Shown: positions 1 to 6,212 of the stretch, piece after piece
How positions within the stretch are numbered: the stretch's first letter is position 1
How the letters are laid out: the number at the start of each line of letters is the position of its first letter
DNA from: JAPUIN01 sp041580375
GTDB lineage: Bacteria; Acidobacteriota; Polarisedimenticolia; Gp22-AA2
Length of the DNA: 7,696 nucleotides
Direction of reading: 5' to 3'
Assembly: GCA_041580375.1 (NCBI GenBank)
Contig: JBFGDZ010000162.1
Span: 1 to 7,696, forward strand
Translations under genes and position numbers: made by a program
Notes under the pieces: generated by a model
The model's input: the letters and a program-made list of their open reading frames with translations, nothing else
The model's database searches: none
Told to the model about the DNA's origin: nothing

Positions 1-1707
1 GGCCTCCTGCTGGCTCTCCGGGACGTCTCCGAGGAAAGCCGGCTCGAGGGACGCCTGCGCGAGTCGGAGGAGCGGCACCGCCTCCTCGTCGAACGCATCA
101 GCGACGGGGTCTTCATCGTGCAGGACGGACGACTGGCGTACGCCAACCCCGCTCTGAACGGGATTCTGAATCCCGGGCCGGGCGATCTCCGCGGTGCGCC
201 GTTCAAGGACATCGTGCACGCGCGAGACGTGATGCGTGTCGCCGAGATCATGCGGGAGGCCGAGAGCGGGGCCGAGGGGCATGGCGAGTTCACATGCCTT
301 CTCGGGCCGGTCGCGTCGCCCCCGATCGAAGCGCGGGTCGCCTGGACGCGGATCGACTACGGGGGACGGCCCGCCGTCATCGGCACGCTGATCGATCTGA
401 CCGAGCGCGTGAGGCTCCAGCGGGCCGTGACGGAGAGCGAGGGGCGTCTGCGGGCCACTCTCGACGCGACCGGAGACGGAATCCTCGTGCTCGGCCGGCG
501 GTCCGGGGAGGCCCGGGTCGCGATCGTCAATCCGGCTTTCTGCGCCCTCTTCGGAGGGCGGCCCGAGGAGTGGATCGATCTCACGCGTGACGCCCTGGCG
601 GAGCGGCTGGCGCGGGGGATGAAGGATGCCGACCTCGCCGGAGCGATGCTGGCGGGTGCCGCCGAGGGGCGCGAGGTTCGCCGCGACGGGGTCGAACTGA
701 CCGGGCCGGACGAGCGGACAGCCGATCTCGTGGCGCGGCCCGTCGCGATCACCGGCGAGGCGGGCGCAGGGGTGATTCTGACGGCGCGTGACGTGACGGC
801 ACGGGTGGCGGGGGAACGGCGGCTCCGCGAGAGCCTCGATGATCTGTCGAAGGCCAAGTCGGACCTCGAGGTGGCCTACGGCGAGCTGGCGGAGACACAG
901 AAAGCGCTCGCGCAGCGCAATGAGCAGCTCGAGACGATCAACGCCGAGCTGAAGTCCCTCGACGAGATGAAATCGAATCTCCTCGCCAATGTGTCGCATG
1001 AGCTCCACACACCGCTCGTCTCGATCAAGGGCTACACGGAGATGATCCTGAAGCGCAAGCTGGGGCCGCTGACGCCGGAGCAGGAGCGCGGCCTTCTCGT
1101 CGCACTCAAGAACATCGACCGCCTGATCGAGATGATCGACAACCTGCTGTCCTTCTCGCGCATGGAGAAGGGGGATACACAGCTGCATCTCGAGAACGTC
1201 GCGCTCTGGCAGCTGGTCGACGAAGCGATCGAGATGGTCGGCGATCGCATGAAACGGAAGAGCATCAGGCTGTCAACGCGCTACGAGACGGACGATCTCG
1301 TCGTGCGGGGGGATCGCATGAAGATCGTGCAGGTCCTCACGAATCTCCTGACGAATGCGGTGAAATTCAACCGGGAGGAGGGCACGATCCGGGTGGAGGC
1401 CCGGCGCGGAAGCCAGGGCTTCATCGAGGTGGACGTGGCGGATACGGGCATCGGCATCGCGCCGGAGGAGCAGAAGCGGATCTTCGAGCGGTTCTATCAG
1501 GTGGACGCCAAGCCCAGCAGGCGCTACGAGGGAACCGGGATCGGACTGTCGATCGTGCGCGACATCCTTCGGCTGCACGGCTGCTCGATCCGTCTGTCGA
1601 GCCAGCCCGGACAGGGTTCCGTATTCACCTTCACCCTGCCCCTGGCGCGACAGGAGGAGACATCCCGCCCCCGTCCCGCTCCCGGACACACGCGCGCGAC
1701 GGACTGA
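1..1707 (+). CDS. PAS-repeat sensor histidine kinase (5'-truncated by window edge)
   Basis: The frame is open from base 1, so the true start lies upstream; 568 residues are visible (numbered here from base 1). Residues 1-20 look like the end of one PAS/PAC unit. Two more PAS-like units follow, at about 21-140 (ending DLTERV) and 146-270 (ending RDVTARV). A Glu/Lys/Gln-rich, probably coiled-coil linker spans about 270-327. The HisKA domain has the H-box SHELHTPL, giving phospho-acceptor His333. The ATPase domain shows an N-box with Asn448/Asn452, a G1 box DTGIGI at 481, an F-box FERFYQ at 495 and a G2 box GTGIGL at 511. All catalytic boxes look intact, so it should autophosphorylate and pass phosphate to a response regulator. 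No membrane segment or receiver domain is seen in this part, and no regulator gene is adjacent. The PAS units suggest cytoplasmic sensing, but the ligand is unknown. An internal GTG at 118 is not a credible start, because clear kinase sequence precedes it. Confidence 0.95.
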   Translation, partial: GLLLALRDVSEESRLEGRLRESEERHRLLVERISDGVFIVQDGRLAYANPALNGILNPGPGDLRGAPFKDIVHARDVMRVAEIMREAESGAEGHGEFTCLLGPVASPPIEARVAWTRIDYGGRPAVIGTLIDLTERVRLQRAVTESEGRLRATLDATGDGILVLGRRSGEARVAIVNPAFCALFGGRPEEWIDLTRDALAERLARGMKDADLAGAMLAGAAEGREVRRDGVELTGPDERTADLVARPVAITGEAGAGVILTARDVTARVAGERRLRESLDDLSKAKSDLEVAYGELAETQKALAQRNEQLETINAELKSLDEMKSNLLANVSHELHTPLVSIKGYTEMILKRKLGPLTPEQERGLLVALKNIDRLIEMIDNLLSFSRMEKGDTQLHLENVALWQLVDEAIEMVGDRMKRKSIRLSTRYETDDLVVRGDRMKIVQVLTNLLTNAVKFNREEGTIRVEARRGSQGFIEVDVADTGIGIAPEEQKRIFERFYQVDAKPSRRYEGTGIGLSIVRDILRLHGCSIRLSSQPGQGSVFTFTLPLARQEETSRPRPAPGHTRATD

Positions 1708-1741
1708 CCGGCGTGACCGCCCCTCCCCCCGATCGGATGCC

Positions 1742-2566
1742 TCAGGAGCCTCCCTCGAAGCCGCGCTGCCGCGACGCCTCATAAAGCAGAATGGCGGCCG
1801 CGGCGTGGACGTTGAGGGACGACACGTCCCGGCGCATCGGGACCCGCACGCGCCGGTCCGCCTCCTCGAGGAGCGAGCCCGGAAGACCGCCCCCCTCGCC
1901 GCCGAGAAGGAGCGCGACCCGCCGCCGCAGATCGACATCAATGGGGAGGTCGGGACCCGCCGGGTCGGCGGCGACGAGTTTCAGGCCGGCGCTCCGCAGG
2001 GCCGGGAGAGACTCGCGCGTGGTCGCTCGCAGAATCGGGAGGCGGAAGTGGGCTCCCATGGCGGCCCGCACGACGCGGCTTCCGAACGGATCGGCGCAGC
2101 CTTCCAGCGCGACGAGACCTCCCGCCGAGAGGGCCAGGGCGGAGCGGGCGATGGAGCCCAGATTGCCGGGGTCCTGCACGCCGTGCGCGATCACGAGAAG
2201 TGTGGGGCGGCGCGCGCACAGGTCCTCCAGGCGCCGCTGGGGCAGGGCCACCAGCAACAGCACGCCCTGGTCGCCGGCGCCGTCAGCGATCTGATCCAGC
2301 ACGCGCGGTCGGGTCCGCACGATGGGCCATGCGCCGGCTCGCAGGCGCGCCGCGATCCGCCGGCCTTCGTCCGTCGTCTCGAGCGCCGCCGTCACGAATG
2401 CGACTTCGATCGGGGCGCCCGCGTCGAGGGCCTCGATCGCGAGATGCCGGCCCCAGGCGACGTAGCGCCGCTCCTTCGCTCGCGCGGCGGGGTCCCTCTC
2501 AATCGCTCGCGCGCTGCGGATCTGCGGATTGCGCGCGCTGCTCACGATCCGGTCCGAGGATCTCAT
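1742..2566 (-). CDS. TrmH/SpoU-family RNA 2'-O-ribose methyltransferase
   Basis: The protein has 274 residues, a normal length for RlmB/TrmH-type enzymes, which transfer methyl from S-adenosylmethionine to a ribose 2'-OH of rRNA or tRNA through a knotted SPOUT fold. Residues about 33-110 resemble the N-terminal substrate-binding domain. The catalytic domain shows all three SpoU motifs. Motif 1 is NLGSIARSA at 135-143, with Arg141 as the likely catalytic residue. Motif 2 is LLLGGEGGGLP at 219-229, and motif 3 is VPMRRDVSSLNV at 242-253, followed by an Ala-rich helix. Motif 2 has Gly where Asn is usual (LGNEG). The ATG at 2566 has GAGAGGG 8 nt upstream. The gene converges on the kinase with a 34-bp gap and diverges from tsaC. 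The family call is firm, but whether the target is 23S rRNA or tRNA cannot be read from the sequence, so no symbol is given. Confidence 0.92.
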   Translation of the reverse strand: MRSSDRIVSSARNPQIRSARAIERDPAARAKERRYVAWGRHLAIEALDAGAPIEVAFVTAALETTDEGRRIAARLRAGAWPIVRTRPRVLDQIADGAGDQGVLLLVALPQRRLEDLCARRPTLLVIAHGVQDPGNLGSIARSALALSAGGLVALEGCADPFGSRVVRAAMGAHFRLPILRATTRESLPALRSAGLKLVAADPAGPDLPIDVDLRRRVALLLGGEGGGLPGSLLEEADRRVRVPMRRDVSSLNVHAAAAILLYEASRQRGFEGGS

Positions 2567-2574
2567 GCCCGGGT

Positions 2575-2581
2575 CCCTCTC
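2575..2581 (-). promoter_or_regulatory. Shine-Dalgarno site of the TrmH-family gene
   Basis: Read on the minus strand this is GAGAGGG, ending 8 nt before the ATG at 2566. It supports that start over downstream alternatives. Confidence 0.6.
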
Positions 2582-2624
2582 AGATTGCCTGCGCGTCCAT
2601 GCGGCGTCCGGCGTCGAAGTGATC

Positions 2625-2630
2625 TATAGT
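2625..2630 (+). promoter_or_regulatory. Possible -10 element upstream of tsaC
   Basis: TATAGT matches the sigma70 -10 consensus at five of six positions and is the only AT-rich patch in the 95-bp gap between the two divergent genes. It would start transcription around 2637, about 25 nt before tsaC. No recognisable -35 hexamer sits 16-18 bp upstream and there is no extended TGn, so this is tentative. The overlapping minus-strand TATAGA could serve the methyltransferase but is weaker. Confidence 0.25.
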
Positions 2631-2661
2631 GGGACCCTAGCCCTCCGTACAGCACGGACGT

Positions 2662-3312
2662 GTGACGATGAAACGCGTGAGGCCCCTCCATCCCGAATCG
2701 CCGGACCCGCGCCTGATGGCTCAGGCGGCCGGGCTGCTGCGCGCGGGCCGCCTCGTCGCCTATCCGACGGAGACGTTCTACGGGCTGGGCGCCGATCCCC
2801 TGAACGAGGGCGCCATCGACCTCATCTTCGAGGCGAAGGGCCGGCCCGAGAGGATGGCCCTCCCCATCATCGTGGCGGACGAAGCGGCCCTCGCCCGCTG
2901 CGTGAGCGAGTTTCCCGAGAGCGCCCGCCGTCTGGCCGAAGAGTTCTGGCCGGGGGCGCTCACACTGGTGCTCCTGGCGTCGTCCACCATTCCGTCGCGC
3001 GTGCTCGGGGGCGGCCGGACGGTCGGCGTTCGCCTGTCCCCCCATCCAATCGCCGCGGCGCTGGCGCGCGCCGCCGGAGGTCCGATCGTGGCGACGAGCG
3101 CCAACCGATCGGGTCAGCCCGCGCCCTCCACCGCGGTCGAGGTCGAGCGCGCGCTCGGGGACGCCGTCGATCTGATCCTCGACGGCGGCCCGACCCGCGG
3201 CGGCCTCGCCTCCACCGTGCTCGATCTCGTGAGCGATCCCCCCCGCGTGATCCGCTCCGGCGCCGTGCCCGTCCAGGAGGTGGAACGGGTCCTCGGCCGG
3301 CGGATCGCCTGA
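2662..3312 (+). CDS. tsaC: L-threonylcarbamoyladenylate synthase (TsaC/YrdC/Sua5 type)
   Basis: The protein has 216 residues, the single-domain size typical of short YrdC/TsaC enzymes, with no C-terminal Sua5 extension. The family makes threonylcarbamoyl-AMP from threonine, bicarbonate and ATP; the TsaB/TsaD/TsaE machinery then moves the carbamoyl group to A37 of ANN-decoding tRNAs as t6A. Visible conserved elements are PTETFYGLG at 35-43, KGRP at 59-62 followed by PL, FWPGALTLVL at 95-104, VGVRLSPHP at 121-129, the ATSAN nucleotide-binding segment at 144-148 with SGQPAP after it, and the closing STVLDL...VIRSGAV at 184-202. The start is uncertain between GTG 2662 and ATG 2668; both lack a strong Shine-Dalgarno site and differ by two residues. 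The last 199 bp overlap, in antisense, the 3' end of the convergent binding-protein gene. No other t6A gene is in the window. Confidence 0.95.
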   Translation: MTMKRVRPLHPESPDPRLMAQAAGLLRAGRLVAYPTETFYGLGADPLNEGAIDLIFEAKGRPERMALPIIVADEAALARCVSEFPESARRLAEEFWPGALTLVLLASSTIPSRVLGGGRTVGVRLSPHPIAAALARAAGGPIVATSANRSGQPAPSTAVEVERALGDAVDLILDGGPTRGGLASTVLDLVSDPPRVIRSGAVPVQEVERVLGRRIA

Positions 3313-4868
3313 GGCTCCCCGGGGCGTCCACCGTTCTGGATGACGTCCTCCAGGTGCACCTCGCGCAGGGGATGAAAGTCGGCTCCGGGAGTCAGGCCGA
3401 ACCCGCGCACCACCTCCCGGCGGGCGACCATGACGTCGCGGTGCCAGAGGCTGACGTACGGCAGATCCTCGGCGAGGATCCTCTGGATCCGGCCATAGAT
3501 GCGGCGACGCGCACCCTCGTCGAGCGCCGCCGCGCCCTCCTCGAGCAGCCGGTCGACCTCGTCATTCCGGTAGCGACCGCGATTGAATCCATGCGGAGGC
3601 ATGAAGCGCGAGTGGAAGCGCAGCCTGAGCACGTCCGGGTCGGTGATCTCTGTCCAGTTCGACACGACGACCTGAAACCGTCCGGCCTTCAGATCGTCGT
3701 AGAAGGTCGGCCACTCGAAGGCCCGGATGGTGACGCCGATGCCCACGCCGGCCAGCTGCTGCTGGATGATCGTCGCCAGCTGCCGGGCCAGCTCCCCCGA
3801 AGGGGTCTTGTAGGTCAGCCGGAACCGCTCCGCGGGGCCGTCTCCGTCCGGATCGGGCCACCCGGCCTCGTCGAGGAGCCGCCGCGCCAGATCGGGATCC
3901 GGCCCGTAACTCGTGACGTCGCGATCGTACGCCCAGTGACCGGGCGGAAGAAACCCGGTGGCGATCGTCGCCCGCCGGTGCAGGAGATGACGGAGGATCG
4001 CCTGCCGATCGAGAGCATGGGCGATGGCGGCGCGCACGCGCCGATCGCGCAGGATCGGATCCTCCATGTTGAAGGCCATGTAGACGTAGTTGCGTCCGGT
4101 TCGATGCTCGACGACGAACCCGGGGGTCCCGCTCACGCGCGCGAACTGATCGGGCGTCAAATCGTTGATCACGAGGTCGACTCCGCCCTTGAGGAGCTCC
4201 AGCAGACGGCCCGTCTCGGACGGAATGATGCGCAGGCGAAGGGTCTCGACGCCCGCGGGTCCCATGAAATGGCTTTCGAATCGGGCCAGGGTCAGGTCCT
4301 CGTCCCGTCGATAGCGCACGAGGAGGAAGGGCCCCGTGCCGACGGGGGCCCGCGCCGCGTCCCGCCCCGCGCCCTCGCGGAGAACGGGCACGTTCAGATT
4401 CGTGAGAATGGGAGCAAACGGCCGCTTCAGGCGGAAGACGATACCGAGATCGCCGTCGGGTTCCACCGTTTCCAGGATGTCGAGATCCCCCTTCCGGAAC
4501 GACGGGACCTCGTCCTCCAGAATCGATCGGTAGGTGTAGACCACGTCGCGCGAGGTGAGCGTCCGGCCGTCATGGAAAAGGACGCCGGGGCGCAGGCGCA
4601 CCGCGACGGTGAGGGGATCGGGCCGTTCGAAGGAGGCGGCCAGGTCGATCTCCGGGCGCCCCTCCTCGCCGACCCGGAACAGGCCGTTGTAGAGGAGCTC
4701 GTTCACCCGCTTGGAGGCCTCGTCCGAGCCGAGTCGCGGGTCGAGGCTGGCCGGTCCGCTGTCGATGGCGAGAGTGAGGACGTCCTTCCCGGCGTCCCCC
4801 GGAACGCAGGCGATCGGGAGGAGGAGAGCGCCCGCCGAGAGAATCAGGGCCGGCGCGCCGCGGATCAT
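3114..4868 (-). CDS. Family-5 (peptide-type) ABC transporter substrate-binding protein
   Basis: The frame gives 584 residues, of which about the first 515 look like a normal SBP_bac_5 receptor. An export signal opens the protein, with a hydrophobic run at about 5-20 and Cys21 in LLLPIAC. That is an imperfect lipobox (Pro at -3), so it is a probable lipoprotein. Family signatures include SGPASLDPRL near the mature N-terminus, LTSRDVVYTYRS, VGTGPFLLVRY, and AFNMEDPILRDRRVRAAIAHALDR, followed by a TFYDDLKAGRFQVVVSNW segment. Such proteins capture peptides, nickel complexes or murein peptides outside the inner membrane and deliver them to an ABC permease. None is visible here, so the transporter is elsewhere or absent. 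The ATG at 4868 overlaps the anmK stop as ATGA and has no strong Shine-Dalgarno site, so translation is probably coupled. The next gene upstream, anmK, makes murein peptide a reasonable ligand guess. The last ~66 residues, antisense to tsaC, are Arg/Ser/Thr-rich and unlike the family. Confidence 0.88.
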   Translation of the reverse strand: MIRGAPALILSAGALLLPIACVPGDAGKDVLTLAIDSGPASLDPRLGSDEASKRVNELLYNGLFRVGEEGRPEIDLAASFERPDPLTVAVRLRPGVLFHDGRTLTSRDVVYTYRSILEDEVPSFRKGDLDILETVEPDGDLGIVFRLKRPFAPILTNLNVPVLREGAGRDAARAPVGTGPFLLVRYRRDEDLTLARFESHFMGPAGVETLRLRIIPSETGRLLELLKGGVDLVINDLTPDQFARVSGTPGFVVEHRTGRNYVYMAFNMEDPILRDRRVRAAIAHALDRQAILRHLLHRRATIATGFLPPGHWAYDRDVTSYGPDPDLARRLLDEAGWPDPDGDGPAERFRLTYKTPSGELARQLATIIQQQLAGVGIGVTIRAFEWPTFYDDLKAGRFQVVVSNWTEITDPDVLRLRFHSRFMPPHGFNRGRYRNDEVDRLLEEGAAALDEGARRRIYGRIQRILAEDLPYVSLWHRDVMVARREVVRGFGLTPGADFHPLREVHLEDVIQNGGRPGEPQAIRRPRTRSTSWTGTAPERITRGGSLTRSSTVEARPPRVGPPSRIRSTASPSARSTSTAVEGAG

Positions 4869-6058
4869 CGCCCGTTGAACGCCGGGACGATGGTTCCGAG
4901 AACCACGGGGCGGCGGGCGCCGGTCGCGGCCGGGACGTTGTTCGGGATGCCGAACAGAGTCTCGTTGGCGAGGATCGCGAAAGCCACCGCTTCCTTGGCC
5001 GCCACCGGCAGGCCGTACTCCTCGCTGTCCGTGATCGACACTTCCGGCAATGCGGAGCGCAGCTGATCCATGAGAAACCCGTTGCGCGCCCCCCCGCCGG
5101 AGACGATCGCCTCCTCGTAGACGTTGTTGGGCATGACGAACCGGCGGCACGCCGAAGCGATCGACTCGGCCGTGAAGCGCGTCATCGTGGCGATCAGGTC
5201 GTCGCCCGAAAGGGTCGAGTGACGCTTCAGCAGATCGTCGATGAACGGGCGTCCGAATTCCTCGCGCCCGCAGGATTTCGGTGGTGGTCTCTCGAGATAC
5301 ACGTGGGACAGCAGCTTCGCGAGAACCTCGGGCCGAACGACGCCCCGGCGGGCGTACCGCCCGTCGTGATCGAACGATTCGCGCCCGCCCGTGAAGTGGG
5401 ACACCAGCGCATCGAGCACCATGTTGCCCGGCCCGGTGTCGAACGCCGTGACGCCGTCGGGACCGGCGCTCGCGGGGATCGCCGTCAGATTGGCGATGCC
5501 GCCGATGTTCAATATGAGGCGTCCGCGGGAACGATGGCGGAACAGGAGATAGTCGACGTAGGCCTCGAGGGGGCCGCCCTGGCCCCCCGCGGCCAGATCG
5601 CGCGCGCGGAAGTTGGCGATCGTCGTGATGGAGGTCCTCTCGGCGATCACGGACGGCTCGCCGAGCTGCAGACTGCTGGACACGGGGATCCCGGTCAGCG
5701 TGACGGGCACGGGGAGGTTCTGCACGGTCTGCCCGTGGGAACCGATCAGATCGACGGCCTTCAGATCGATCCCCGCCTGCTGGGCGACGTGGGTCGCCGC
5801 GCGGGCGAACAGCTCTCCCAGCAGGACGTTGATCCGGCAGAGGCTGGCCGTATCGCCGCTGCCGGGCTCGGCACAGCGGAGAATGATGTCGCGGAGCTTC
5901 GGTGAGTACTGCAGGGTCTCGTGGCGGACGAGGCGCCAGGAGAGCTGCTCCCCGTGACCGCGCACCCGGACCAGCGCGGCATCGACTCCGTCGGCCGAAC
6001 TCCCCGACATGATCCCGATGATCAAACGCTCGGGCTTCGTGAGGATCGGCTCCAGCAT
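4865..6058 (-). CDS. anmK: Anhydro-N-acetylmuramic acid kinase
   Basis: The protein has 397 residues, close to the usual 370-390. AnmK opens and phosphorylates 1,6-anhydro-MurNAc with ATP to MurNAc-6-phosphate in the cytoplasm, a step of peptidoglycan recycling normally followed by MurQ. Motifs appear in family order: IIGIMSGSSADGVD at about 13-26 (usually MSGTSxDGxD; Ser for Thr is conservative), GSHGQTVQN, NFRARDLAAGGQGGPL, LILNIGGIANLT, AFDTGPGNMVLDAL (its Asp is probably the catalytic base), PPPKSCGREEF, VSGGGARNGFL and a C-terminal AAKEAVAFAILANETL...ATGARRPVVLG. The frame stays open upstream to 6373, but family similarity begins just after ATG 6058, which has GGAGAGGG directly upstream. 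The stop overlaps the start of the binding-protein gene by 4 nt, indicating one operon. No murQ is in the window. Confidence 0.96.
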   Translation of the reverse strand: MLEPILTKPERLIIGIMSGSSADGVDAALVRVRGHGEQLSWRLVRHETLQYSPKLRDIILRCAEPGSGDTASLCRINVLLGELFARAATHVAQQAGIDLKAVDLIGSHGQTVQNLPVPVTLTGIPVSSSLQLGEPSVIAERTSITTIANFRARDLAAGGQGGPLEAYVDYLLFRHRSRGRLILNIGGIANLTAIPASAGPDGVTAFDTGPGNMVLDALVSHFTGGRESFDHDGRYARRGVVRPEVLAKLLSHVYLERPPPKSCGREEFGRPFIDDLLKRHSTLSGDDLIATMTRFTAESIASACRRFVMPNNVYEEAIVSGGGARNGFLMDQLRSALPEVSITDSEEYGLPVAAKEAVAFAILANETLFGIPNNVPAATGARRPVVLGTIVPAFNGR

Positions 6059-6066
6059 CCCTCTCC
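6059..6066 (-). promoter_or_regulatory. Shine-Dalgarno site fixing the anmK start
   Basis: The minus strand reads GGAGAGGG directly against the ATG at 6058; its GGAG core is 4 nt from the start codon. The spacing is short but usable, and it is the best purine run near this ATG. It supports a 397-residue product over the 502-residue extended frame. Confidence 0.55.
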
Positions 6067-6115
6067 GGCCTCGGCAAGCTTCTGGCGAACGGGAACTTAC
6101 GTGGAGCGGCGCAGG

Positions 6116-6145
6116 ATGATACCGGAATGCTCCCTGCCGGATCAA
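6116..6145 (-). promoter_or_regulatory. Candidate sigma70-like promoter for anmK and the binding-protein gene
   Basis: On the minus strand, TTGATC (6145-6140) is followed after 18 bp by TATCAT (6121-6116), matching the consensus at four and five of six positions. Transcription would start near 6109, leaving a leader of about 50 nt before anmK. Its -35 lies 4 bp from the -35 of the divergent promoter. Confidence 0.4.
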
Positions 6146-6153
6146 CGTGTTGA
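6142..6153. repeat. Small inverted repeat between divergent -35 elements
   Basis: TCAAC-GT-GTTGA is a perfect 5-bp dyad with a 2-bp centre. It covers the TTGA part of both divergent -35 hexamers. It could be an operator half-site pair, but it may also arise simply because two TTGA boxes face away from each other. Confidence 0.35.
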
Positions 6154-6178
6154 AGGGGCGGCCGCCATGACCTATAAT
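6150..6178 (+). promoter_or_regulatory. Sigma70-like promoter for the exported phosphodiesterase
   Basis: TTGAAG at 6150-6155, a 17-bp spacer and a perfect TATAAT at 6173-6178 stand out in very GC-rich sequence. The predicted start of transcription is near 6185, giving a leader of about 28 nt to ATG 6213 or 49 nt to TTG 6234. The -10 is a full match, the -35 matches four of six, and the spacing is ideal. Confidence 0.6.
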
Positions 6179-6212
6179 TTTCAGGCGTTCGCGTCGTGAT
6201 CGTAAGTCGTTG

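Noticed and set aside
1708..1741. Possible bidirectional terminator between the kinase and the methyltransferase
   Set aside because: The 34-bp gap has no stem-loop with a T-run on either strand that I can support.
1805..2629. 274-codon plus-strand open frame
   Set aside because: It is antisense to the well-supported methyltransferase; its composition is Arg/Gly/Ala-rich with no motifs.
2645..2659. TCCGT-ACAGC-ACGGA hairpin just before tsaC
   Set aside because: A 5-bp stem is too short to call a regulatory structure in GC-rich DNA; chance occurrence is likely.
2529..5066. 845-codon plus-strand open frame
   Set aside because: It crosses tsaC out of frame and runs antisense to the binding-protein gene. 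The product is low-complexity with no recognisable domain, and is explained by high GC and scarce stops.
5219..5905. 228-codon plus-strand open frame
   Set aside because: It is antisense to anmK, whose motifs are continuous across the region; no family resemblance.
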